In this document: positions 48,921-56,932 of the stretch, in pieces
Layout: every line of letters begins with the position of its first letter
Numbering within the stretch: position 1 is the first letter of the stretch
DNA from: Flavonifractor porci
Lineage (GTDB): Bacteria > Bacillota > Clostridia > Oscillospirales > Oscillospiraceae
Assembly (NCBI RefSeq): GCF_037572415.1
Contig: NZ_JBBHLB010000012.1
Span: 1 to 64,000, forward strand
Direction: 5' to 3'
Length of the DNA stretch: 64,000 nt
Made by a program: the position numbers and the translations under genes
The notes under the pieces: model-generated
Seen by the model: only the letters and a program-made list of their open reading frames with translations
Told to the model about the DNA's origin: nothing
Databases searched by the model: none

Positions 48921-49583
48921 TTATTTGGATTCTATGAGTCTTGTTTTGATTGCCTGCTTTACTTTCGCCAGATCCGGATCGCACAGCAGTGGAAGGAGCT
49001 CCACCAGTGCCTCCGGCTCCAAATCCCACCAACGGAATCGCAGCAGCAGGTCGGTCAGCGCTTCATCAAAGCGCTGCTTGATAAACTGCGCCGGATTGCC
49101 CCCGAACACCGTGTAGGGAGGGATATCATTGACCACAACAGAGCAGGCGGCTACAATGGCGCCGTCACCAATTTTGACGCCCGGCATGATGACGCACTCC
49201 CGCCCGATCCAGACATCGTTTCCAACCACAATGTCGCCTTTTCGGGGAAGCTGATCCAGATGAGGAGGGGTATTTTCCTGCCAGGCTCCGCCGAACACAT
49301 GGAACGGATAGGTGGTAATGCTGCTGATGCGGTGGTTGGCAGGTCCCATAATGAATTTTGTGCCGGAGGCGATGGCACAGAATTTTCCGATGATGAGATG
49401 GTCGCCAAACTCCGGGTAATTGAACAGCACGTTATTTTTTTCAAAGCCGGTGGGATCTGCGGCGTCGTCATAATAGGTGTAGTCCCCAATGGAGATATTG
49501 GGAGCCTTGACCACATTTTTGATGAAGCAAGAGGTCTTATATTCATTGGGAAAGACCTGGTTGGGGTCTGGTATCTGATACAT
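48921..49583 (-). CDS. Second Vat/CatB-like acyltransferase
   Basis: A 220-residue hexapeptide-repeat acetyltransferase, clearly paralogous to the gene at 46427. It shares SIGDYTYYDDA, HLIIGKFCAIASGTKFIMGP, ANHRISSITTYPF with the catalytic His, and VVGNDVWIGRECVIMPGV. It should acetylate a small hydroxylated substrate using acetyl-CoA. The two copies lie about 2 kb apart on opposite strands, and both could belong to drug-tolerance functions together with the MATE exporter downstream. Confidence 0.88.
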   Translation of the reverse strand: MYQIPDPNQVFPNEYKTSCFIKNVVKAPNISIGDYTYYDDAADPTGFEKNNVLFNYPEFGDHLIIGKFCAIASGTKFIMGPANHRISSITTYPFHVFGGAWQENTPPHLDQLPRKGDIVVGNDVWIGRECVIMPGVKIGDGAIVAACSVVVNDIPPYTVFGGNPAQFIKQRFDEALTDLLLRFRWWDLEPEALVELLPLLCDPDLAKVKQAIKTRLIESK

Positions 49584-49831
49584 CGCTATCGTCCTTTCTT
49601 TGCTTTATATCACTTCCTTTCTCCAGTATACTATGGTGGACACCGCCCGTTTTTTCCTGATTTCGTTCATTCCAGTACACTCCTGTAACGATGGATTGAG
49701 GTACCCATCCAACCATTGTTTTCTCAGACCACAACTTCAGCCGCACAACAGTCCTGAGTAAAACAGAGATTTACGCTGACTGGACGGATTTATTGAGTTG
49801 ATACCCCCATCATACCATGGACTGCTCCGTG
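49584..49831. other. Intergenic region upstream of the MATE promoter
   Basis: No gene seen. A TATACT at 49628-49633 (minus-strand sense AGTATA/TATACT) could be the -10 of the acetyltransferase gene, but I cannot place a matching -35. Confidence 0.4.
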
Positions 49832-49873
49832 GTCAAGTAGATATTGACAAGAGTGGTCAACCTCTGCTATAAT
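49832..49873 (+). promoter_or_regulatory. MATE promoter overlapped by three phased GTCAA/TTGAC half-sites
   Basis: TTGACA (49844-49849) and TATAAT (49868-49873) have an 18-base spacer. GTCAA (49832), TTGAC (49844) and GTCAA (49856) alternate in orientation with seven-base gaps, giving two interlocked palindromes, one upstream and one downstream of the -35. The downstream dyad resembles the TTGAC...GTCAA dyad in the TipAS-MerR promoter. Confidence 0.65.
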
Positions 49874-49915
49874 CCCTTCGTTCATCGGAGGGTGAGCAAC
49901 CATAGAAGTTGCGAG

Positions 49916-49967
49916 CTGGATAAGATGACGGGTGAGATTCCCGTTTTCTTATCCAGTTCTTTTTTTG
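49916..49967 (+). terminator. Leader terminator (attenuator) ahead of the MATE gene
   Basis: CTGGATAAGA (49916-49925) pairs with TCTTATCCAG (49947-49956), with an inner ACGGG/TCCCGT stem, and a long T-run follows. It lies between the promoter and the gene, 52 bases before the ATG, so it must be read through for expression. A preceding small stem GCAAC-catagaa-GTTGC may take part in an alternative fold. Confidence 0.8.
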
Positions 49968-50018
49968 AAAGGAAATGCAGGGAATATCATTGTGGTTTGA
50001 ATCATAAGGAGCGGGAAG

Positions 50019-51395
50019 ATGAAGAAGAGAACGGAACGAAGCCTGGTTCAGGGGAATATTTTGCATGCGCTTGTTGCCTTTGCTTTTCCTGTGCTGCTGG
50101 CACTCTTTTTGCAGGCCATGTACGGAGCTGCCGATCTTATCATTGTGGGACAATTTGCCGGTACCAATGAGCAGTCCGGAGTGGCGTCCGGAAGTCAATT
50201 ATTCAACATGATTACCATGGTTATTACCGGACTGACGATGGGTGTTACCGTATTTGTGGGAGAGGCCATTGGTTCAGGCAGAAGGAAACGGGCCGGCCAG
50301 GGTGTTGGCTGCGGCATAGCCATTTTTTCTATCGTGGCAGTCTTGGTGACTGTGATCGTCGTTCTTTTCAGCAACCAATTGGCAGAGTGGATGCACGCAC
50401 CGGCTCAGGCGTTCTCTCAGACCAGAGATTATGTGCGTATCTGTGGTATGGGTATGGTCTTTATTGCTGCCTACAATGTCATTGGGGCGGTTTTCCGGGG
50501 GATCGGAGACTCCAAAACCCCGTTGTTTACGGTCGCCATAGCCTGCGTTATCAACATTTTTGGAGATTTGCTTCTGGTTGCTGTATTTGGTATGGGCGCT
50601 GCCGGGGCAGCCATCGCCACTGTGACTGCACAGGCGGTCAGTGTGCTGTGCTCATTATACTTTATTTGTAAAAAGAAGCTGCCCTTTGACTTTTCACTCA
50701 AGTACATTCGTATAGACGGAAGGGCTGCAAGGCGAATTATGCTGATCGGAGTTCCGATTGCGCTTCAGGAGATGCTGGTACAGTTCTCATTTCTGTTCAT
50801 CCAGGTAGTCGTTAACGGAATGGGTGTGGCCCAGTCGGCGGCAGTGGGAGTGGCAGAAAAGGTGTGCGTGTTTTTAATGCTGGTGGCTTCCGCCTATATG
50901 CAGGCCATATCTGCCTTTGTTGCCCAGAACAACGGAGCCGGGCGGTTTGAGCGCTCCCGGCAGGCGCTGTATTATGGAATCAAGACCGCGCTGGTGGCGG
51001 GAGCTGCCATGGGTGCGCTGGCCTTTTTTGGAGGCGCACACTTGGCCAGCATATTCTCCAATGAGCCGCTGGTGATTGCCAATTCCCATTCCTACCTGAA
51101 AGCCTACGCCATCGATTGCCTGTTAACAGCGGTCTTGTTCTGTTTTGTGGGCTACTTTAACGGCTGCGGCAAGACCGCATTTGTCATGATACAGGGTATC
51201 GTGGGAGCCTTTTGCGTCAGGATTCCGGTGGTTTTTCTTGTGAGTCATCTGGAGTCCGCCACTTTGTTCCATATCGGGCTTGGGACGCCCATTTCTTCCA
51301 CGGTACAGATTATCCTGTGCGTTATTGCGTTTAAAATGCTGCAGCCGGAGCAGGAAAGAATGCAAAAGGCGGTAGCTGAATTTGCGTCGTCATAA
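50019..51395 (+). CDS. MATE-family multidrug/cation exporter
   Basis: A 458-residue membrane protein with 12 predicted helices in two homologous halves. QAMYGAADLIIVGQFAG at the end of the first helix pair is the MATE signature, and ISAFVAQNNGAGR is the matching loop in the second half. It exports cationic compounds in exchange for Na+ or H+. Expression appears controlled at two levels: phased operator half-sites at the -35 and a terminator hairpin in the leader. GGGAAG precedes the ATG. Confidence 0.93.
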   Translation: MKKRTERSLVQGNILHALVAFAFPVLLALFLQAMYGAADLIIVGQFAGTNEQSGVASGSQLFNMITMVITGLTMGVTVFVGEAIGSGRRKRAGQGVGCGIAIFSIVAVLVTVIVVLFSNQLAEWMHAPAQAFSQTRDYVRICGMGMVFIAAYNVIGAVFRGIGDSKTPLFTVAIACVINIFGDLLLVAVFGMGAAGAAIATVTAQAVSVLCSLYFICKKKLPFDFSLKYIRIDGRAARRIMLIGVPIALQEMLVQFSFLFIQVVVNGMGVAQSAAVGVAEKVCVFLMLVASAYMQAISAFVAQNNGAGRFERSRQALYYGIKTALVAGAAMGALAFFGGAHLASIFSNEPLVIANSHSYLKAYAIDCLLTAVLFCFVGYFNGCGKTAFVMIQGIVGAFCVRIPVVFLVSHLESATLFHIGLGTPISSTVQIILCVIAFKMLQPEQERMQKAVAEFASS

Positions 51396-51410
51396 AAAGA
51401 AACGCTTGAA

Positions 51411-51445
51411 GCGTCAGGCCTCCGGTTTTTCCGGAGGCCTGACGC
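51411..51445. terminator. Bidirectional terminator between MATE and LysR genes
   Basis: GCGTCAGGCCTCCGG and CCGGAGGCCTGACGC form a perfect 15-base stem with a 5-base loop, between convergent genes. Confidence 0.85.
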
Positions 51446-51455
51446 ATTTGCTGTT

Positions 51456-52352
51456 TTACACGGTTTTTGTCTGGAAAGAGGTCAGATTGGCCTGTAAATA
51501 TTCGCAGAACAACTCTGCCGCCTTGGAAAACGTCTGGGATTTTTTCCAGACCAGGTGCATCCCCAGCTCCAGCTTTGGATTCAGGTGCCGGAAGCACAGG
51601 TTGCTGCCTGTGGTGTTTACCAGTTTGTCCAGAGTAAAGGCGTACCCAAGCCCTTCGTTCACCATCAAGGAGGCGTTGTAGATCAGGTTATAGGTGGCAA
51701 CGGTGTGGAGCTCTGAGGGCTCTTTTCTGAGCCAGCGGTACAGGCCGCTTTTATTATCCACCTGCCGGGAGAGGATCAGAGGCTTGTCCCACAGATCACG
51801 GGGGGAAACGGTGTCCTGCCGGGCCAGAGGACTGTCCCGCCGCATCAGTACCCCCCAGGTGTCCTTCATGGGCAGCTCCATGTAGTGGTACCGTGTTTTG
51901 TCCATGTCCCCTAAAAGAACGCCGAAATCCAGCAGACCCTTGTCCAGCCGCTCACATACGTCCACGGCGTCGCCGCTGACGATGTGGAAATGGATGCCCG
52001 GATAGCGCTCCCGCAGCTGCTTGGCGGCCCCGACGATCTGGCGTACACCGTCGGTCTCACCGGCGCCGATATAGATATCTCCGTTCACCGTATTGCCGGA
52101 CTGTATGACCTCTTTCTCCGTCCGGTCCACCAACTCCAGGATCTCCTCCGCCCGTTTCCGCAGCAGCATACCGTCCTCGGTCAGCGTGATCTTCCGGTTG
52201 CCCCGGATCATCAGCCGCTTGCCCAGCTCCTCCTCCAGCTCCTTGAGCTGCCTGGAGAGGGTGGGCTGTGTCAGATGAAGGGACTGAGCCGCCGCGGAGA
52301 TATTTTGTTCCCGTGCCACAGCAAGAAAATATTGCAGCACTCTCAATTCCAT
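51456..52352 (-). CDS. LysR-family transcriptional regulator
   Basis: A 298-residue LysR regulator. The winged helix at the N-terminus (LQYFLAVAREQNISAAAQSL, LTQPTLSRQLKELEEELG) is textbook, followed by a substrate-binding domain starting near GDIYIGAGETDG. The ATG at 52352 was chosen because AGAGGTG stands just upstream; the GTG three codons earlier is part of that site. It is divergent from the acetyltransferase/flavin-reductase operon and probably controls it; palindromes of CTAT...ATAG type lie in the shared promoter region. Confidence 0.93.
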   Translation of the reverse strand: MELRVLQYFLAVAREQNISAAAQSLHLTQPTLSRQLKELEEELGKRLMIRGNRKITLTEDGMLLRKRAEEILELVDRTEKEVIQSGNTVNGDIYIGAGETDGVRQIVGAAKQLRERYPGIHFHIVSGDAVDVCERLDKGLLDFGVLLGDMDKTRYHYMELPMKDTWGVLMRRDSPLARQDTVSPRDLWDKPLILSRQVDNKSGLYRWLRKEPSELHTVATYNLIYNASLMVNEGLGYAFTLDKLVNTTGSNLCFRHLNPKLELGMHLVWKKSQTFSKAAELFCEYLQANLTSFQTKTV

Positions 52353-52388
52353 AGCGCTCACCTCTGTATGGATGATAACATGGTTTAG

Positions 52389-52457
52389 CTATAGGTTTCA
52401 AGCATAGTAACATATTCTATATAGGTATTTGCTATCTGAATTAGCCGGTGATACAAT
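52389..52457 (+). promoter_or_regulatory. Divergent promoter region with LysR-type boxes
   Basis: TTGCTA (52429-52434) and TACAAT (52452-52457) with 17-base spacing drive the operon at 52491. CTATAGGTTTCAAGCATAG (52389-52407) and CTATATAGGTATTTGCTAT (52418-52436) are similar dyads about 29 bases apart, the second overlapping the -35, as expected for recognition and activation sites of a LysR regulator. Confidence 0.55.
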
Positions 52458-52490
52458 AAAACCAAATACCTGAAGCATTAGGAGCGTAAC

Positions 52491-53072
52491 ATGGATTTAG
52501 ACGGATTTTTGGACGAGCTAAACAGCGGTAGGCTGGTGCGGGGCGGAAGCGAGGTTCACCAATTCATGCACGGCGTCAGCCAGGAGGCCTTGCAGATCAC
52601 CGCAGAGATCAACGGGAGTTACCATGAGCCGGCGCAGCTGCGTGAACTGTTTTCCCGGCTGATCGGCAAACCGGTGGATGAGAGCTTTGGGCTGTTCCCA
52701 CCCTTTTACACCGACTGCGGAAAGAACATACACATCGGGAAAAATGTGTTTATCAATATGGGGTGTAAGTTTCAGGACCAGGGCGGTATTTTTATTGAGG
52801 ATGGCGCTCTCATCGGACACAACGTAGTGTTGGCTACCCTCAACCACGCCGCTTCTCCCGAAAATCGGAGCAGCATGATCCCCGCGCCGATCCGAATTGG
52901 GAAGAACGTGTGGATCGGCGCCAATGCCACCATTCTGTCCGGCGTGACCATCGGGGACGGCGCCATTGTGGCTGCCGGTGCAGTGGTGAACAGGGACGTG
53001 CCGGAAAATACCGTGGTAGGCGGCGTGCCTGCAAAAGTCATACGAACCATCAGTGAGGAGGACGAAGCATGA
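52491..53072 (+). CDS. Sugar O-acetyltransferase (Maa/LacA/NodL type)
   Basis: A 193-residue left-handed beta-helix acetyltransferase. An N-terminal helical region (about 1-60) precedes NIHIGKNVFINMGCKFQDQG, the catalytic-His block LATLNHAASPE, and IGKNVWIGANATILSGVTIG. It acetylates a sugar hydroxyl (for example maltose, galactoside or a related detoxification target) with acetyl-CoA. It is the first gene of the LysR-associated operon; the next gene begins within its stop codon (ATGA). Confidence 0.9.
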   Translation: MDLDGFLDELNSGRLVRGGSEVHQFMHGVSQEALQITAEINGSYHEPAQLRELFSRLIGKPVDESFGLFPPFYTDCGKNIHIGKNVFINMGCKFQDQGGIFIEDGALIGHNVVLATLNHAASPENRSSMIPAPIRIGKNVWIGANATILSGVTIGDGAIVAAGAVVNRDVPENTVVGGVPAKVIRTISEEDEA

Positions 53073-53611
53073 GCAAGAAGGTTTTGGTGATTTCTACCAG
53101 TCTGCGCCACAACAGCAATTCTGATCTGCTGGCCCGGCAGTTTGTCAAGGGCGCTCAGGAGGCTGGTCATCAGGCGGAACTGGTTTCCCTGCAGGGGAAG
53201 GAACTGCACTTTTGCAGAGGCTGTCTGGCCTGTTTGAAGCAGTCCCGGTGCGTGATTCAGGATGACGCCAACGCTATTGTGGAAAAAATGGGGGCGGCGG
53301 ACGTGATCTGCTTTGCCACCCCGGTGTACTACTATGAGATGTCCGGTCAGATGAAAACGCTGCTGGACCGGGCCAATTCCCTGTACGCCTTCGACTACGC
53401 CTTCCGGGATATCTACTTACTCACCGCCTCCGCCGAGGAGGAGGACAGCGCCTCTGACGGCCCTGTCAACGGCCTGAATGGTTGGATCGCCTGCTTTGAA
53501 AAGGCCCGGCTGGCCGGTGTGGTGCGGGGCGGCGGCGTCAATGACCCGGGCGATATGGCCCGTCTGACCAAAAAACTGACGGAGGCCTATGAGATGGGCA
53601 AGGGGGTATGA
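53069..53611 (+). CDS. NADPH-dependent FMN reductase / iron-sulfur flavoprotein family
   Basis: A 180-residue flavodoxin-fold oxidoreductase. STSLRHNSNSDLLARQFVKG is the FMN phosphate loop, CRGCLACLKQSRC provides four closely spaced cysteines that can hold an iron-sulfur cluster or a redox disulfide, and FATPVYYYEMSGQMKTLLDR is the family signature. It probably reduces quinones or nitro compounds. Start and stop both overlap neighbouring genes by four bases. Confidence 0.9.
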   Translation: MSKKVLVISTSLRHNSNSDLLARQFVKGAQEAGHQAELVSLQGKELHFCRGCLACLKQSRCVIQDDANAIVEKMGAADVICFATPVYYYEMSGQMKTLLDRANSLYAFDYAFRDIYLLTASAEEEDSASDGPVNGLNGWIACFEKARLAGVVRGGGVNDPGDMARLTKKLTEAYEMGKGV

Positions 53612-54075
53612 GAGCCGCGGGAAAGTGGCTCTGTATCGTGCTTGCCATATTGGGACTGTCGGCCTGCGGCGGCGGTCATGTTCCGGAAGAGAGCCAGTCC
53701 GCAGAGGCGGTATCCGGTCAGGAGGAAATAGCTTTGAAGATCACAGTAGGCGATGAGGAACTGACGGCTACCTTGGAGGACAACAGCTCGGCCCGTGAAT
53801 TTCGGGAGCTGCTGGCAAAGGGGCCGGTGACCATCGAGATGGAGGATTACGGCGGCTTTGAAAAGGTGGGCCCGTTGGGTGTCACGCTGACCCGGAACGA
53901 CCAGCGGATCACCACGGAGCCGGGGGATGTGATCCTTTATCAAGGCAATCAAATTACGATTTACTATGGTTCCAACACCTGGAACTTCACCCGGCTTGCA
54001 AAGATCGATGATCCCACCGATCTGCAATCAAAGCTGGGAAAGGGAAGGGTCCAGGTTACATTTTCTCTGGGTTAG
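53608..54075 (+). CDS. Cyclophilin-like-fold lipoprotein
   Basis: A 155-residue protein with a signal peptide ending in LSAC (lipobox near residue 21). The mature part matches the bacterial cyclophilin-like domain: TVGDEELTATLEDNSSAREF, then MEDYGGFEKVGPLG and PGDVILYQGNQITIYYGSNT. These small proteins have a cyclophilin-like barrel without the isomerase active site; their role is unknown, but they often accompany flavin reductases. Its start overlaps the previous stop (ATGA). Confidence 0.88.
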   Translation: MRAAGKWLCIVLAILGLSACGGGHVPEESQSAEAVSGQEEIALKITVGDEELTATLEDNSSAREFRELLAKGPVTIEMEDYGGFEKVGPLGVTLTRNDQRITTEPGDVILYQGNQITIYYGSNTWNFTRLAKIDDPTDLQSKLGKGRVQVTFSLG

Positions 54076-54087
54076 GAGGTATTCGCA

Positions 54088-54840
54088 ATGGCAGTAAAGC
54101 AGACGGCGGGCAGAGATGCGCTGGGGGAGTTTGCCCCGAAATTTGCGGAGTTGAATGACGATGTGTTGTTTGGACAGGTGTGGAGCCGGGAGGATAAGCT
54201 TTCGCTGCGGGACCGCTCTCTGGTCACAGTGGTGGCCCTGATGGCGCAGGGACTGGTGGACAGCTCCTTCCAGTACCACCTGACCACCGCCAAACAAAAC
54301 GGCATTACCCGCCAGGAGATCGCGGAGATCTTGACGCACGCTGCCTTTTACGCAGGCTGGCCCAAGGCCTGGGCGGCCTTCCGCATGGCCAAGGAGGTGT
54401 GGACCGAGGAGGCCGGTGAGGACGGTAAGGCTATGCACCAGAAGGAAATGGTATTTCCCATCGGGGCGTCCAATGACGGGTTTGCCCAATACTTTGTGGG
54501 GCAGAGCTATTTGCAGCCCCTTTCTACCGATCAGGTGGGAGTATATAACGTGACATTTGAACCGGGCTGCCGCAACAACTGGCACGTTCATCGCGCCGAT
54601 AAGGGCGGCGGGCAGATTTTAATCTGCGTGGCTGGTCGGGGCTGGTATCAGGAGTGGGGGAAGGAGGCCAGGGCGCTGCATCCCGGCGATGTGGTCAACA
54701 TTCCCACCGGCGTCAAGCACTGGCACGGCGCCACAGCAGACAGCTGGTTCTCCCATCTTGCTTTGGAGGTGCCCGGTGAGAACTGCTCCAATGAGTGGTT
54801 GGAGGCAGTTTCCGAAACAGGGTATAGTAAATTGGGTTGA
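54088..54840 (+). CDS. Carboxymuconolactone decarboxylase-cupin fusion
   Basis: A 250-residue two-domain protein. Residues about 10-110 form a CMD/AhpD-like helical domain (REDKLSLRDRSLVTVVALMA, EIAEILTHAAFYAGWPKAWA), but without the CxxC of AhpD. Residues about 130-245 form a cupin with FEPGCRNNWHVHRAD and IPTGVKHWHGA supplying the metal His residues. Fusions of this kind are widespread and often act in oxidative or electrophile responses. It closes the LysR-linked redox operon. Confidence 0.92.
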   Translation: MAVKQTAGRDALGEFAPKFAELNDDVLFGQVWSREDKLSLRDRSLVTVVALMAQGLVDSSFQYHLTTAKQNGITRQEIAEILTHAAFYAGWPKAWAAFRMAKEVWTEEAGEDGKAMHQKEMVFPIGASNDGFAQYFVGQSYLQPLSTDQVGVYNVTFEPGCRNNWHVHRADKGGGQILICVAGRGWYQEWGKEARALHPGDVVNIPTGVKHWHGATADSWFSHLALEVPGENCSNEWLEAVSETGYSKLG

Positions 54841-54853
54841 TTTTTATCGTATG

Positions 54854-54887
54854 AAAAGGCTCCCGCCAAACCGGCGGGAGCCTTTTT
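54854..54887 (+). terminator. Terminator of the LysR-linked redox operon
   Basis: AAAAGGCTCCCGCC and GGCGGGAGCCTTTTT form a perfect stem-loop with T-run, 13 bases after the stop. Confidence 0.9.
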
Positions 54888-55067
54888 GCGCAGAAAGCCT
54901 TACAAAACTTATGTATACTGCTTGGAACTATCTTTGGCAGAAAAAAAGCAAAATGGCAAATATCATAAAATTTTGAATCAAAACTTGTCGAACAGTTGGA
55001 TTTCTGTTATGCTATTATCAATCGTATTACCCAGACAGCAATGAGTCCAACGCGGAAAGGAACATCC

Positions 55068-56609
55068 ATGGTTAGAAAGAAAGCAGTATCCGGGTTGCTG
55101 GCAGGCGCACTGCTGGCAGCCATGATTCCTCTGCCCTTTGGCGGAACGGTCCAGGCCGCGGGGAGCGGCGGAACCTTTACTGATGTGGTTCCCGGCGCAT
55201 GGTATGCCGGCGCAGTATCCTATGTGTATGATAACGGTTTGATGAGCGGTGTCTCCGGCAATATGTTTGCGCCGGAACTGTCTATGAGCCGGGCCATGCT
55301 GGCCACTGTGCTCTACCGGATGGCGGGCAGCCCAGCAGTGAGCGGTAAGGACAACTTTACCGATACAGAGAACGACGCCTGGTACTCCGACGCGGTACTG
55401 TGGGCCCAGCAGAACGGCTATGTGACCGGGTACAGCGGCCACACCTTCGGAACGAACGATCCGGTGACCCGGGAACAGGTGGCCACCATTTTGTGGCGGT
55501 ACGCAGGCAGCCCGATAGCCAGCGCCGGCACACCCTATGCCGATGCGGACGAGATCTCGTCCTGGGCGACCCCGGCGGTGGACTGGGCCCAGGCGGAACA
55601 GGTCATCAGTGGAAAGCCGGGAAATTGCTTTGATCCCTCCGGTCAGGCGACCCGGGCAGAGACGGCGGTTATTCTGACCCGCTACGACCAGAACAGCCAG
55701 CCGGAACCGGAGCCGACGCCTACCCCGACGCCTACGCCGACTCCCACGCCTACCCCGACGCCTACTCCTACTCCCACACCTACCCCAACTCCTACACCTA
55801 CGCCGACCCCAACACCGACTCCAATCCCCACGCCGACACTTACGCCTGAACCTACCCCCAGCGAAACGCCAGAGCCGACGCCTACTCCTACGCCGCTGCC
55901 CATTCCGTCCAATCCCTATGACAGCGAGGCATTTTATATCAATGAGGACGGTTTCCTCAGCTACAGTGGAGGCGCGGAGAGCCATGTGGGCATCGATGTG
56001 TCCTCTCACCAGGGCAAGATCGACTGGGACCTGGTAGCGGAATCCGGAGTGGAATTTGCCATCATCCGGGCTGGATACCGAGGATATACTGTGGGCAAGA
56101 TCGTACAGGACCCTTACTTCGCTTACAACATGGAAAATGCCATCCGGGCAGGCATTGATGTGGGAGTCTACTTCTTCTCCCAGGCAGTGAACGAGGAGGA
56201 GGCCAGGGAGGAGGCCTATCAGACCCTGGAGTGGATCGAGGGATATAACGTGACCTATCCGGTGGTATTTGACTGGGAGTACGTCAGCGACAGCAGCAGT
56301 CGTACATACAACATGACCTACCAGGAGATCATTGACTGTACCAAGGCCTTTAACAAGGTGATCCAGCGGGAGGGATATCAGCCTATGGCCTACAGCAATC
56401 CTAACCTGGTAAACAAGGGGTTCGACCTCTCCCAACTCCAGGAGTATCCCTTCTGGCTGGCTCACTATACCGCTGGCTGGAAGCCCACCACATTCCCGTA
56501 TTACTATGATATGTGGCAGTATTCCAGCAGTGGGACCGTGAGCGGGATCAAAGGACGGGTGGATTTGAACATCTGCCTGGTGGATCTGAAGCGGACCAAC
56601 AGAAAATAG
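55068..56609 (+). CDS. Secreted SLH-anchored GH25 lysozyme
   Basis: A 513-residue cell-surface muramidase. The signal peptide ends near VQA (about residue 30). Three SLH repeats follow (WYAGAVSYVYDNGLMSG, WYSDAVLWAQQNGYVTGY, WATPAVDWAQAEQVISG; about 35-210). A Thr-Pro-rich linker of about 60 residues then leads to a GH25 domain (about 300-510) with GIDVSSHQGKIDWDLV and the catalytic-region VVFDWEYV, plus WQYSSSG at the end. It should cut the MurNAc-GlcNAc bond while tethered to wall polymer. The ATG at 55068 follows AAAGGAAC. Confidence 0.93.
   Translation: MVRKKAVSGLLAGALLAAMIPLPFGGTVQAAGSGGTFTDVVPGAWYAGAVSYVYDNGLMSGVSGNMFAPELSMSRAMLATVLYRMAGSPAVSGKDNFTDTENDAWYSDAVLWAQQNGYVTGYSGHTFGTNDPVTREQVATILWRYAGSPIASAGTPYADADEISSWATPAVDWAQAEQVISGKPGNCFDPSGQATRAETAVILTRYDQNSQPEPEPTPTPTPTPTPTPTPTPTPTPTPTPTPTPTPTPTPTPIPTPTLTPEPTPSETPEPTPTPTPLPIPSNPYDSEAFYINEDGFLSYSGGAESHVGIDVSSHQGKIDWDLVAESGVEFAIIRAGYRGYTVGKIVQDPYFAYNMENAIRAGIDVGVYFFSQAVNEEEAREEAYQTLEWIEGYNVTYPVVFDWEYVSDSSSRTYNMTYQEIIDCTKAFNKVIQREGYQPMAYSNPNLVNKGFDLSQLQEYPFWLAHYTAGWKPTTFPYYYDMWQYSSSGTVSGIKGRVDLNICLVDLKRTNRK
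55713..55896 (+). repeat. Thr-Pro-coding low-complexity repeat
   Basis: About 180 bases of CC(N)AC(N) hexamers encode (Thr-Pro)n in the SLH-GH25 linker. Third positions vary, so the tract is degenerate and not an exact microsatellite. Its length is likely to vary between strains. Confidence 0.85.
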
Positions 56610-56611
56610 TC

Positions 56612-56653
56612 AAAGATCAGGGGGCGGCGATCCGCTGCACCCCTGATCTTTTT
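56612..56653 (+). terminator. Terminator after the GH25 gene
   Basis: AAAGATCAGGGG and CCCCTGATCTTT form a 12-base stem followed by TTG. Confidence 0.85.
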
Positions 56654-56715
56654 GTAAGCGAAGACCACTGGCTGTGCCGGTGATTTTGATTGCTCTCTGC
56701 CGTATACAAAGAAAA

Positions 56716-56897
56716 GGGCCTGTTGCAAAACGCTTGAATTGTGCAGCCGCTCTATCATTTCACAAAAAATGGCCGCCTCCTGACGGCCATTTTTCGTGGG
56801 AGTCTGTCTCCTTTGAGCCAGAAACGGATTGCCGCGCCAGTATGCGCGCCGGTCTGCAATGACAGATTCATGCAAAATAGCTATTTTGCAACAGGGC
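56716..56897. mobile_element. Possible MITE-like element or IS remnant
   Basis: GGGCCTGTTGCAAAA at 56716-56730 and its partial reverse complement TTTTGCAACAGG at 56884-56895 share a 12-base perfect inverted repeat (CCTGTTGCAAAA) about 180 bases apart. The motif resembles terminal repeats of IS6-type elements (CTGTTGCAAA core). The interior has a terminator-like stem AAAATGGCCG/CGGCCATTTT but no transposase frame. No convincing target-site duplication is visible, and the right end overlaps a terminator hairpin, so this is tentative. Confidence 0.3.
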
Positions 56898-56917
56898 TTG
56901 GCAAGATAAGCCCTGTT
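56890..56917 (-). terminator. Hairpin after the SLH gene
   Basis: AACAGGGCTT (56890-56899) and AAGCCCTGTT (56908-56917) pair perfectly across an 8-base loop, 16 bases after the stop at 56933. On the minus strand GCAAAATAGC follows instead of a clear T-run. Confidence 0.5.
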
Positions 56918-56932
56918 AACCCAACGAATCAA

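Noticed and set aside
49874..49970. Guanidine (ykkC), PRPP or c-di-GMP riboswitch ahead of the MATE gene.
   Set aside because: The conserved core sequences of these classes are not present; only a hairpin and an intrinsic terminator can be supported.
55713..55896. Possible CRISPR-like or tandem repeat array.
   Set aside because: Repeats are degenerate six-base units without spacers and encode a Thr-Pro linker.
55682..55912. A (Gly-Val)n-coding minus-strand frame in the lysozyme linker.
   Set aside because: It is the reverse complement of the Thr-Pro-coding linker repeat, which is in frame with signal peptide, SLH and GH25 domains.
56716..56897. An intact insertion sequence.
   Set aside because: The interior is about 150 bases and has no transposase frame or clear target duplication; only a tentative element is reported.
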